Assembly: GCA_963731615.1 (NCBI GenBank)
Contig: CAVSWD010000003.1
Span: 62,001-126,000 of the forward strand
Reading direction: 5' to 3'
From: Gaiellasilicea sp963731615
Lineage (GTDB): Bacteria; Actinomycetota; Thermoleophilia; Gaiellales; Gaiellaceae
DNA length: 64,000 nucleotides
The first letter of the stretch is position 1. Every line of letters begins with the position of its first letter. The notes beneath the pieces were generated by a model, which was not told where the DNA came from, ran no database searches, and worked only from the letters and a program-made list of their open reading frames with translations. Positions 32,109 to 41,309 of the stretch are shown here, piece after piece. Position numbers and translations under genes: made by a program.

Positions 32109-35046
32109 ATGGGTCTGGCGCTCGTCGTGGGGCCGGCGAAGGCCGGCAAGATCGCCCGTCTGCTCGAGGGCTACCTCGGGGAGATCGAACGCGATCCGGT
32201 CCTGATCGTGCCCAACCGGGCGGACGTCGACCGGATCGAACGTGACCTGCTCACGCGGGCGGGCGCCCTGCTCGCCGGCTCGATCGGGACGTTCGACGAC
32301 GTCTTCCGCGAGCTCGCGGTCGCCGGCGATGATGCACGACCGGTCACGAGCGACGCACAACAAGCGCTGCTGGTTCGGCGGGCGCTCGCCCGCACGCCGC
32401 TGAACGGGCTGGGCCGCTCGGCGCGCTTCGCCGGCTTCGCAGATGCCCTTCTGGCCGCGCTTGGCGAGCTCGAATCAGGGCTGCTCGAGCCAGAACAGCT
32501 GGACGGAGACCTCAGCCTGCTCTACAGCGCCTATCGGGAGGAACTCGGTCGGCTCGGCCTCTGGGACCGCGACCTGCTCCGCCGTCGCGCGGTCGAGCGG
32601 CTGCAGACGGAGCTGGACGCCTGGGACGGGCGGCCTGTCTTCGCCTACGGCTTCGAGGATCTGACCGGAGCCGAGTGGGGGCTGCTCGAGGCGCTCTCAG
32701 CCCGGGCCGAGGTGACCGTCTCGCTGCCGTACGAGCCCGGGCGGGCCGCGTTCGCTTCGCTCCGCCGCACGCAGGAGGATCTCGCCTCGCTCGCGGCCGG
32801 CAACCTCGAAGAGCTACCTGCGCGGGCGGGCGAGTACGGTCACGCAGCCCTCGCCCATCTCGAGCGCCACCTCTTCGCCGACGAGGCGCCCACCGGCCCT
32901 GCGCTCGAGGGTGCAATCCGGTTCTTCGAGGGCGCGGGCGCTCGCGGATCGCTCGAGCTCGTCGCCGAGGAGATTCGCGACCTGGCGGCGGCGGACGTAC
33001 CGCTCGACGAAGTTGCCCTGGTCGTGCCGTCGATCGAGCGCTGGCGGGCGCCGATCGAGACCGTTCTCGGCACGCTCGGGGTTCCGTTCGCGATCGAGGG
33101 GCGTGTGCGGCTCGGCCAGACGCCGTTCGGCCAGGCGCTGCTCTCCCTGCTTCGCTTCGAGTGGCAGCAGGGGGGCCGCCGCGACCTCTACGCGTTCCTG
33201 CGCGCACCTTTCTCGGGCGTCGTGCGCTCGAATGTCGACTTTCTCGAAGGCAGGCTGCGTGGGCGGGGCGTCTCGGCGCGGGAGACCGTGGAGGAGGAGA
33301 CGATCAAGCTGCGCGACGGGCAGACGCTGCCCGTGCTCGAGGCGGTGCGGAGCGCAGCCGGGCCGGTCGAGGCCGTGCGCGCGCTGGCCGCGTCGATGCT
33401 GCGCGGCGCGCATGGCGTGGAGACGCCGCCCATCGGCGATGCGAGCCGCGCAGACCTGCGCGCCTACGACGCCGTCGCCCGCCTGCTGGACGAGCTCGAG
33501 GGCTGGCGCGATCTCGGCGGCGAGCTCTCGGCCGACGAGGTGCTCGGCGCGCTCGAGCACGCCGAGGTCCGCCTCGGCTCGGCCGGCGACCGAGGTCGTG
33601 TGGCGGTGCTCGACCTCGCCCGTGCACGGACACGCCGCTTCGAGATCGTCTTCCTGCTCGGGCTCGAGGAGGGCACGCTGCCGCGCCGGGGCAATCCCTC
33701 GCCCTTCCTCGACGACGAGGCGCGCGGGGACCTCGACCGCCGAGCGCGCGCACGCCTCGTCCGGCCCGATCCGGTCGAGCGCGACCGCTACCTCTTCTAC
33801 ACCGCGTGCACACGCGCGAGCCGGCGGCTGATGCTCGTCCGCGAGGCGGCGACCGACGAGGGGAACCCGCGCGAGCCGAGCCCCTTCTGGGACGAGGTCA
33901 CCGTGCTGTTCGACGCGGACGATGTCCGCCGCTGGACGCGGCGGCGGCCGCTGTCGCAGCTGACGTGGGAGCTCGAAGGGGCGCCGACGGAGCGCGAGCG
34001 TCTGCGTTCGCTCGCCCAGCTCGCGGTCGGCGACGCCTGCCGAGGCGGAGGCGCTTGCTGCCGCCAACGGTTGGGAGCGCCGGCTCAAGCGCGCGCGCGG
34101 CGCCTTCACGCGCGAGACGAGGCTGCGGCATCCTCGCGTGCTCGCCGAGCTCGGTGCCAAGACCCCGTTCAACGTCACCGAGCTCGAGCGCTTCGCCGAC
34201 TGCTCGTCGGCGTGGTTCTTCGAGCGCTTGATCTCGCCGCGACAGATCGACCGGAGAGTCGACGCGATGCTGCGGGGTTCGGTCGCGCACACGACCCTGC
34301 ACCGCTTCTACGCCGGCCTGCCACGGGCGCTCGGCAACGACCGGGTCGAAGAGGCCAAGCTCGACGAGGCGCTCTCGTTCCTCGGCGAGTGTCTCGCGGG
34401 GGCGCTCGGTGGGGTCAGGATGGAGATGAGCGAGCTCGAGCGCCGCGAGCTCGAGCAGAGCCTGCGCCGCGACCTCGAGCAGCTCGTCCGCGACGAGGCG
34501 CGGTCTCCGCTTCCGCTCGTGCCGCGCAAGTTCGAGGTCGGCTTCGGCTCGGAGCGCTCGGCGCCGGAGCTCCAGCGCGGCCTCGATCTCGGCGACGGGG
34601 TCACGCTCTCCGGGAAGATCGACCGGATCGACGTCGATCCCGGCAGCGCGCGCGGGATCGTCCAGGACTACAAGTCGGGCCGCACGGGCCACTCGGCCGC
34701 CGAGATCGAGAAGGAGCTGCGGCTCCAGATCCCGCTCTACATGCTCGTGCTCCGGGACCTCGTCGGGATCGAGCCGCTCGGCGGGCTCTATCGGCCACTC
34801 GCCGGCGAGCGGCGGGCGCGTGGGCTGCTGCGGGCAGAGGCCAAGGACGACGTGCTGCCGGGCTTCGTCAAGAACGACTATCTCGAGGAAGACGCGTTCT
34901 GGGCCCAGGTCGAGGGTGCGCGCGACCTGGCACGTGGGCTCGCGCAGCGGATCCGGGAAGGCGACGTCCGGCACGATCCGAAGGGGACGGACGGTTGCCC
35001 GGCCTGGTGCGACCTCTGGCGGATGTGCCGGATCAGGCGCGCATGA
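32109..35046 (+). CDS. addB: AddB/RecB-type helicase-nuclease subunit, frame break
   Basis: This is the first of two overlapping genes for a double-strand-break resection complex. The start LALVVGPAKAGKIARLLEGYL resembles Walker A but ends GKI instead of GKT/S, so this motor is probably inactive. Later come VALVVPSIERWRAPIETVLGTLGVPFAIEG, LDLARARTRRFEIVFLLGLEEGTLPRRG and YLFYTACTRASRRLMLVREA. The frame breaks at 34035-34040. One base over, it continues with FNVTELERFADCSSAWFFERLI and the nuclease motif IVQDYKSGRTG. The end GCPAWCDLWRMC, with the earlier Cys, gives a four-Cys iron-sulfur pattern. It overlaps addA by ATGA. Confidence 0.85.
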
Positions 35047-38000
35047 GGACGCTCAACGATCAGCAGGCTGCGGCGATCGCCGCACGTGGGCAGGTGTTCG
35101 TCTCCGCGGGCGCAGGGACGGGCAAGACGACCGTGCTCGTGGAGCGCTTCGTCGAGGCCGTCTGCGAGCGCGGGATCGACATCGAGTCGATGCTCGTGAT
35201 CACCTACACCGAGCGAGCGGCGGGCGAGCTGCGAGGCCGCGTCCGCGCCCGCTTGCACGAGGTGGGTCGGCACGACCTCGCGCGCGCGCTCGACGGCGCC
35301 TGGATCTCCACCATCCATGGTTTCTGCCTGCGCCTGCTGAAGGCGCACCCGTTCGCGGCGGGTCTCGATCCGCGCTTCCGCATCCTCGACGACAGCCAGG
35401 GCCGCGTTGTCCGCGGCGAGGCGTTCGAGACGGCCCTGAACGAGTTCTGTGCCGGCGACGATCCCCAGCGGCTACAGCTGCTCGCCACTTACGGCGCGTC
35501 AGGCCTGCGCCGGATGCTGACGACCGTCTACGAGACGCTGCGCTCGGCCGGCCGCGAGCTCGCGCTGGAGCTCGACGAGCGCCCGGGGCTCGACGCGCGG
35601 CTCGCCGAGCTCGGTGAGGCTGCCCGCTGCCTCGCAGGAGACCCGGAGGCCAAGGACGAGGCGCGTGCCGCCGCGGCGCAGGCGCTCGCGCTGACCGAGG
35701 CGCCGCAGCCCCCGGAGCGCTTGCTCGATCTGAGCGGGCTGCGGGCAAGGGGGGAGCGCGCGGCGAGTTACGAAGAAGCGCGGAAGACGGTCGAGCAGGC
35801 CGCGCTCGACGAGCTCGCGCTCCGCGACCGCGAGCTGCTCCAGGAGCTCCTCCTCGGCTTCGCCGACGCCTACGCGGCCGCCAAGGATCGCGAGTCGGCG
35901 CTCGACTTCGAGGATCTTCAGCTCAAGGCCCGCGACCTGCTCCGCGAGCACGAGTCGCTGCGCGAGCGCGAGCAGCTGCGCTTCCGCTCGATCATGGTCG
36001 ACGAGTTCCAGGACACGAACCGGCTCCAGTGCGAGCTGGTGGATCTGCTGACCGGGCCCGACACCGAGCGCTTCTTCGTGGGCGACGAGTTCCAGTCGAT
36101 CTACGGCTTCCGGCACGCGGACGTGCAGGTCTTCCGCGAGCGGCGCGAGCAGGCCGAGACGCTGCTGCCGCTGACACGGAACTACCGCTCGCGGCCCGAG
36201 GTGCTCTCGGTCGTCAATCACCTCTTCGGCGCCGAGTTCGGGGAGGAGTTCCAGCCGCTGGCCGCATCCGGCGCGTTCCCCGATCCGGTCTTCGGCACGC
36301 CGGTCGAGCTGCTCGTCACCGACAAGGCCGCGTACTCAGGCAGCGGGACGCACTGGCGACGCGCCGAGGCGAGGAACGTCGCTCGACGCGTCAAGGAGCT
36401 GGTCGACTCGGGCGCTGCCTCCGCCGGCGAGATCGTGCTCCTCTTCGCCGCCGGGACGGACGCGGAGTGGTACGAGGAGGAGCTGCGGGAGGCCGGGCTC
36501 GCCACCTACCGTGCCACGGGCCGCGGCTACTTCGGCCAGCAGCAGGTCGTCGACCTGCTCTCCTACCTCCGCCTGCTGCAGAACCGCTACGACGACGAGG
36601 CGCTCGTGAGCGTGCTCGCCTCGCCGTTCGTCGGTGTCTCGAACGACGCGCTGCTGCTGATCCGGCGTGCCGCACGCGGGCCGATCTTCACCGGCCTGGA
36701 GCGGTCGTTGCCGACGGACCTCGACGAGCAGGACGTTCGCCTCCTGCGCGCGTTCCGTCAGCGTTACGACCGCCTCGCCGAGGCGTCGGCGCGGCTCTCG
36801 CTCGAGCGGCTCTGCGAGCGGATCGTCGCCGATCACGACTACGACCTCGCCGTGCTCGCGCAGTGGGACGGCCGGCGCCGGTACGCGAACCTACGCAAGC
36901 TCGCGCGGCTCGCTCGCTCCTACGAGGAGCTCCGCGGGCCCGACGTCGAGGGCTTCGTGCGCTTCGTCGAGGAGCAGGAGTCGGTCGGCGCTGCCGAGCG
37001 CGACGCGGTCGCGGAGGAGGAGGGCGCCGACGCGGTGCGCCTGCTGACGATTCACGCGGCCAAGGGCCTCGAGTTCAAGGTGGTCGTCGTCGCCGACGCG
37101 GGGCGCGACCGCAACGCACCCTCGGCGGACGAGATTCTCTGCCTCGCCGACGGCCGCTTCGGCTTCCGTGTCGCCGACCCGGTCACCGGCAAGCGGCACG
37201 GCGTTCTCGGCTACGAAGGTGTCAAGGACGCGCGAACCGCGGAGGACGAAGCCGAGCGGCTGCGCCTCTACTACGTCGCGATGACGCGCGCGATCGACCG
37301 CCTGATCGTCTCCGGCTCGATCGATCGTGAACGCAAGGCCGACGAGAAGACGCCGATTGGGTGGGTGCTCTCGAGGCTCGGTTGCGCCGACGAGCTCGAT
37401 GCCGCCGGCGACCGGCCGCTCGAGCTCGAGCGCGAGGGTGCGCGTGTGCTCGTTCGCGTCGACCGTGCGCCCGCGCCGCCGGCGACGGTTGCGGAGCCTC
37501 CGCTCGTCGAGGCGACGATCGACGAGACGGGCCAGCTCGCGCTCTTCGCTGCGGGCGAGGCACCGCCGCTGCCGCCGCTCGCGCCACGCCTTGCGCCGAT
37601 CCAGGCCCTGCCGGAGCCGCCGCTGCACGACGTTCGCCGGCTCTCCTACAGCGCCCTGGCCCTCTTCGACCGCTGCTCGTATCGCTACTACGCCGAGCGC
37701 GTCGCCGGGATGCGCCCGGCAGACGCCCACGGCACCGTCGCAGGCCGCAGCGGTCTCGCCGCGACCGAGATCGGCGACGCAGTGCACCGGCTGCTCGAGC
37801 TGGTCGATCTGAGAGCGCCAGCGCCGCCGGAAGCCGAGCAGGTGCGCTCCTGGTACCCGGCCGTCACCGATGAGGAGCTCGCGAGGATCCGCTCCTTCGT
37901 CACGTCGTACTGCGATTCCGAGCTCGCGCGGCAGGTGGCGCTGCTGGATCGTGCGCGACCCGAGCGCCCGTTTGCGTTCGAGCACGACGGCGTCCTCATC

Positions 38001-38402
38001 CACGGCCGGCTCGACGTCCTTCACCGTGACGAGACGCGCGCGTTCGTCCTCGACTACAAGACGAACTCGCTCGCGGAGGGGACGCCGGAGGAGATCGTCG
38101 AGGCCGACTACCGGTTGCAGCGGCTCGTCTACGCGCTCGCCTGCTTCCGCGCCGGCGCCGAGGAGGTCGAGGTCGTGTACCACTTCCTCGAGCGCTCCGA
38201 CGCGGTGGTCTCGACGACATTTGTACGGCTCGACGTGCCGACGCTCGAGGCCGAGCTGTCCGAGGCGATCGGCCGGATTCGCGCCGGCGAGTTCGTGCCG
38301 ACGCCCAGCGAGTTCATCTGTGCGGGGTGCCCGGCCCTGGACGTCGTCTGCGCAGGCCCGCGCCTACGCGCTCGCCAGCCCGAGCTCGCTGCGGTTTCGT
38401 GA
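35043..38402 (+). CDS. addA: AddA/UvrD-like helicase-nuclease subunit
   Basis: The helicase is intact and the protein has 1119 residues. Its motifs are VFVSAGAGTGKTTVLVERF, SMLVITYTERAAGELRGRVR, MVDEFQDTNRLQ, GDEFQSIYGFRHADVQVF, RLLTIHAAKGLEFKVVVV and LRLYYVAMTRAIDRLI. The C-terminal nuclease has HGRLDVLHRD and FVLDYKTNSL. A Cys in LFDRCSYRYYAERV and FICAGCPALDVVC near the end together give C + CxxC + C, an iron-sulfur pattern usually found in AddB rather than AddA. With the upstream gene it forms an AddAB or AdnAB-type recombination complex. The start overlaps the addB stop; the end overlaps the phosphatase start by one base. Confidence 0.93.
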   Translation: MRTLNDQQAAAIAARGQVFVSAGAGTGKTTVLVERFVEAVCERGIDIESMLVITYTERAAGELRGRVRARLHEVGRHDLARALDGAWISTIHGFCLRLLKAHPFAAGLDPRFRILDDSQGRVVRGEAFETALNEFCAGDDPQRLQLLATYGASGLRRMLTTVYETLRSAGRELALELDERPGLDARLAELGEAARCLAGDPEAKDEARAAAAQALALTEAPQPPERLLDLSGLRARGERAASYEEARKTVEQAALDELALRDRELLQELLLGFADAYAAAKDRESALDFEDLQLKARDLLREHESLREREQLRFRSIMVDEFQDTNRLQCELVDLLTGPDTERFFVGDEFQSIYGFRHADVQVFRERREQAETLLPLTRNYRSRPEVLSVVNHLFGAEFGEEFQPLAASGAFPDPVFGTPVELLVTDKAAYSGSGTHWRRAEARNVARRVKELVDSGAASAGEIVLLFAAGTDAEWYEEELREAGLATYRATGRGYFGQQQVVDLLSYLRLLQNRYDDEALVSVLASPFVGVSNDALLLIRRAARGPIFTGLERSLPTDLDEQDVRLLRAFRQRYDRLAEASARLSLERLCERIVADHDYDLAVLAQWDGRRRYANLRKLARLARSYEELRGPDVEGFVRFVEEQESVGAAERDAVAEEEGADAVRLLTIHAAKGLEFKVVVVADAGRDRNAPSADEILCLADGRFGFRVADPVTGKRHGVLGYEGVKDARTAEDEAERLRLYYVAMTRAIDRLIVSGSIDRERKADEKTPIGWVLSRLGCADELDAAGDRPLELEREGARVLVRVDRAPAPPATVAEPPLVEATIDETGQLALFAAGEAPPLPPLAPRLAPIQALPEPPLHDVRRLSYSALALFDRCSYRYYAERVAGMRPADAHGTVAGRSGLAATEIGDAVHRLLELVDLRAPAPPEAEQVRSWYPAVTDEELARIRSFVTSYCDSELARQVALLDRARPERPFAFEHDGVLIHGRLDVLHRDETRAFVLDYKTNSLAEGTPEEIVEADYRLQRLVYALACFRAGAEEVEVVYHFLERSDAVVSTTFVRLDVPTLEAELSEAIGRIRAGEFVPTPSEFICAGCPALDVVCAGPRLRARQPELAAVS

Positions 38403-39093
38403 TGCGCGTCGCCGCGCTCTGCGACGTGCACGGGAACCTGCCTGCGCTCGAGGCCGTGCTTGCAGAGGTCGCCTCGCTCGAGGTCGACCGGATCGTGTCC
38501 GGCGGTGACGTCGTCGCGGGGCCGTTCCCGCGCGAGTGCCTCGACGACGCTCGTGGGCCTCGACGCAGTGTTCGTCCGCGGCAACGCCGACCGCGAGTCG
38601 CCGCGCGCGCCCGCGGGGACCTGGGAGTGGATCGTCGCGAGCCTCGACCCGGTGTCGGTCGAGTTTCTGGCCGAGCTGCCTCAAGCCGTGTCGCTCGGCG
38701 GCGTCCTCTACTGCCACGGCTCCCCGCGCGACGACGACGAGATCCTGACCCGGGTCTCGCCCGACGAGCGTTTCCGAGCTGCGCTCGCGGGTGTCGCGGA
38801 GCGCCTCGTGGTCGGCGGGCACACGCACGTCCAGTTCGAGCGCCTGATCGGACGAAACCCGCTTCGTCAACGCCGGCAGCGTCGGGATGCCGTACGAGGG
38901 GAAGCAGGGTGCGTTCTGGGCGCTGCTCGACGGTGATGACGTCGAGCTGCGGCACACGCCGTACGCGGTCGACGCGGCGGTGGCCGCGATCCGAGCGAGC
39001 GCGTACCCCGGCGCCGATCAGTTGGCCGGATGGCTGCTCGAGCCGGAGGACCCGGACGAGGTCTCGGCGTACTTCGAGGGCATTGCCACGTAG
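38402..39093 (+). CDS. Calcineurin-like metallophosphoesterase, two frame breaks
   Basis: The pieces read MRVAALCDVHGNLPALEAVL and IVSGGDVVAGPFPRECLD in the first frame. The second frame has LVGLDAVFVRGNAD, GGVLYCHGSPRDDDEIL and ERLVVGGHTHVQFERLI. The third has RFVNAGSVGMPYEGKQGAFWALLD to a TAG. D-x-H, GD, GN, H and GHTH motifs of the YfcE/MJ0936-like phosphodiesterase family are all kept, so the breaks at 38537-38551 and 38847-38854 look like single inserted bases rather than decay. The ATG overlaps the addA stop. The stop lies inside nth. Confidence 0.82.
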
Positions 39094-39751
39094 CTTCGTC
39101 CACGAGGCGCGCCGGCCGGTCGGGCGCAGGCGCGACCGGATCCGGCCGATCATCGAGCGGCTCGCGGTCGAGCACGCCGACGCGAAGATCGCTCTCTCCT
39201 TTCGCAGCGAGCTCGAGCTACTCGTGTCGGTGATGCTCTCGGCGCAGACGACCGACGTGAACGTGAATCGCGTCACCGTCCGGCTGTTCGAGAAGTACCG
39301 GCGGCCGGAGGACTATCTGGCCGTGCCGCAGGAGGAGCTCGAGCAGGACATCTACGCGACGGGGTTTTTCCGCCAGAAGGCGAAGGCGATCCGCGGGACG
39401 ATGCATGTCCTTCTGGAGGAGTTCGACGGCGTCGTGCCGCGCACGATCGACGAGCTGCTGCGGCTACCCGGCGTGGCCCGCAAGACGGCGAATGTCGTCG
39501 CGGCCGAGCTTGGGAACCCGCAGGGCGTTGTCGTCGACACGCATGTGCGCCGGCTCTCGCAGCGGCTCGGTCTGACCCGGCGGGAGGATCCGGTCAAGAT
39601 CGAGCGCGACCTCGCCAAGCTCGTGCCCCGCGCGGACTGGGGCCGTTTCCCGCACCTGCTGATCTGGCACGGAAGGCGGGTTTGCGATGCACGTCGACCG
39701 CTCTGCGAAGAGTGCGTGGTGAGCAACCTCTGCCCGTCGAGCCGCGTTTAG
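39083..39751 (+). CDS. nth: Endonuclease III
   Basis: This base-excision repair glycosylase/AP lyase acts on oxidised pyrimidines. The protein has 222 residues. SELELLVSVMLSAQTTDVNVNRV is followed by the helix-hairpin-helix LLRLPGVARKTANVVAAELGNP with the catalytic Lys, then VVDTHVRRLSQRLGL with the catalytic Asp. The four-Cys cluster C-x6-C-x2-C-x5-C (CDARRPLCEECVVSNLC) ligates a 4Fe-4S centre. TTG 39083 is the best start and overlaps the preceding gene by 11 bases. It forms a repair group with the AddAB genes upstream. Confidence 0.96.
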   Translation: MPRSFVHEARRPVGRRRDRIRPIIERLAVEHADAKIALSFRSELELLVSVMLSAQTTDVNVNRVTVRLFEKYRRPEDYLAVPQEELEQDIYATGFFRQKAKAIRGTMHVLLEEFDGVVPRTIDELLRLPGVARKTANVVAAELGNPQGVVVDTHVRRLSQRLGLTRREDPVKIERDLAKLVPRADWGRFPHLLIWHGRRVCDARRPLCEECVVSNLCPSSRV

Positions 39752-40194
39752 CGCGGAGCGAGCGCCACGAGCACGCCGCCGTCGTCGTCGTACGCCGGGA
39801 AGATGTCCGCGGTGACGGGCTTCACCTGGCCCGCGCGCGAGCGCAGCTCGAGCTGCTCGCCGAGGCGGCGCACGCCCCACTCGAGCGCCAGAGCGATCGG
39901 GCTCTTCCCGATCTCGAACCCCTCGAGGTCGAACGCCTCGACGAGGTTCTTGCCCATCAGCTCCTGCTCGCGGTAGCCGGTCAGCTCGAAGACACCGCGA
40001 CCCGAAGCGAGGATCCGCCCCTCACGGTCGCACGCGACGAGGCCGGCATTTGGCGCCGGGTAGTAGTCGTCGAGGATCTCGAAGAGGAAGCCGAAGCCGC
40101 AGCGTTCGCAGGCAACGGCCTGTTGTTGCAGGCCCTGCCGGCCGTCGGTGTCGATCGACCGGTTCTTGCAGTTCGGGCAGATGTAGTACGGCAC
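39748..40194 (-). CDS. Zinc-ribbon plus PAS domain protein
   Basis: This 148-residue protein starts MPYYICPNCKNRSIDTDG with a second pair CERC at 29-32, together a zinc ribbon. Residues about 45-148 form a PAS domain: NAGLVACDREGRILASGRGVFELTGYREQELMGKNLVEAF, ending in VKPVTADIFPAYDDDGGVLVALAPR. There is no kinase, cyclase or membrane part, so it may act by protein contact. It lies 3 bases downstream of trxB on the same strand, so a redox-related sensing role is suggested by context only. Confidence 0.75.
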   Translation of the reverse strand: MPYYICPNCKNRSIDTDGRQGLQQQAVACERCGFGFLFEILDDYYPAPNAGLVACDREGRILASGRGVFELTGYREQELMGKNLVEAFDLEGFEIGKSPIALALEWGVRRLGEQLELRSRAGQVKPVTADIFPAYDDDGGVLVALAPR

Positions 40195-40197
40195 TGG

Positions 40198-41181
40198 CTA
40201 AGCGGGGGCCGTGTGCTCGCGCGGCGCGGTGAGGGCGGCTTCGGGATGCCCCTCCGCGTCGGCGAGGAAGCGCTCCGCGTCGAGCGCTGCGGCACAGCCT
40301 GAGCCGGCCGCTGTCACGGCCTGCCGGTACACGTGATCCTGCACGTCACCGGCCGCGAAGACGCCCGCGATGTTCGTCTCCGTCGTCTTGCCCTTGGTGA
40401 TCAGGTAGCCGTTCTCGTCGTGGTCGAGCCAGTCGACGAACAGCTTCGTGGTCGGGTCGTGGCCGATCGCGACGAACAAGCCGTCGGTCGGGTACTCGAG
40501 CGTCTCGCCGGTCTCGATGTTCCGCAACTGCACGCCGGTCAGCTTGCCCGCCTCGGCGCCGAGCACCTCCTCGACGACGTACGGGGTCATGATCTCGATC
40601 TTCTCGTGGTTGCGAGCGCGGTCGACCATGATCTGAGACGCGCGGAACTCGCCCCGCCGGTGCACGAGCGTGACCTTGGTGGCGAACTTGGTCAGGAACA
40701 GGGCCTCCTCCATCGCCGAGTCGCCGCCACCGACCACGACGACTTCCCGGTCGCGGTAGAACGCCCCGTCGCAGGTTGCGCAGTAGGTGACGCCGCGCCC
40801 GTGAAGCGCGCGCTCGGACTCGAGGCCGAGCTGGCGCGCGGTCGCGCCCGTTGCGACGATCACGGTGGCCGCGAGGTGCTCGTCGTCGCCGACGTAGACC
40901 TTGAAGGGGCGCTCGGAGAGGTCGACGCGGGTCACGTCGTCGGTGAGGAACTCGGTTCCGAAGCGGCCGGCCTGGGCGCGGAACTCTGCCATCATCTCGG
41001 GGCCCATGACCCCGTCGCGGTAGCCCGGGTAGTTCTCGACCTCACTGGTGATCATCAGCTGACCGCCCCAGTTGAACCCCTCGATGACGAGCGGCTTCAG
41101 GTTGGCGCGCGCTGCATACAGCGCTGCGGTGTAACCGGCGGGGCCGCCGCCGATGATGATCACGTCACGTACGTCGCTCAC
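40198..41181 (-). CDS. trxB: Thioredoxin reductase
   Basis: NADPH-dependent flavoenzyme that reduces thioredoxin. The 327-residue protein has the FAD site DVIIIGGGPAGYTAALYAARA, the redox pair in TYCATCDGAFYRDREVVVVGGGDSAMEEALFL (CATC, then the NADPH Rossmann GGGDSAxxEA), HRRGEFRAS, and the C-terminal VFAAGDVQDHVYRQAVTAAGSGCAAALDAERFL. GTG 41181 has a GGAGCTGGAG ribosome-binding region just upstream. A longer in-frame start at 41322 would collide with the divergent gene. The PAS protein gene follows in the same unit. Confidence 0.97.
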   Translation of the reverse strand: MSDVRDVIIIGGGPAGYTAALYAARANLKPLVIEGFNWGGQLMITSEVENYPGYRDGVMGPEMMAEFRAQAGRFGTEFLTDDVTRVDLSERPFKVYVGDDEHLAATVIVATGATARQLGLESERALHGRGVTYCATCDGAFYRDREVVVVGGGDSAMEEALFLTKFATKVTLVHRRGEFRASQIMVDRARNHEKIEIMTPYVVEEVLGAEAGKLTGVQLRNIETGETLEYPTDGLFVAIGHDPTTKLFVDWLDHDENGYLITKGKTTETNIAGVFAAGDVQDHVYRQAVTAAGSGCAAALDAERFLADAEGHPEAALTAPREHTAPA

Positions 41182-41309
41182 TCCAGCTCCTTCGCATCCG
41201 AACCACTGTGTGTGGCCCTCACGATAGAGAACGAATCGGAGCGCGTTCCTGTTCCGGACACGGGCGCCGCTGCGCTTAGAATCGACGCCGTTCAAGCAGA
41301 AAGGCCGGT

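Noticed and set aside
32109..38402. A single 2097-residue fused AddB-AddA protein
   Set aside because: The long frame is an accident of the one-base break in addB, whose true frame ends at a stop at 35044-35046. addA begins with its own ATG at 35043.
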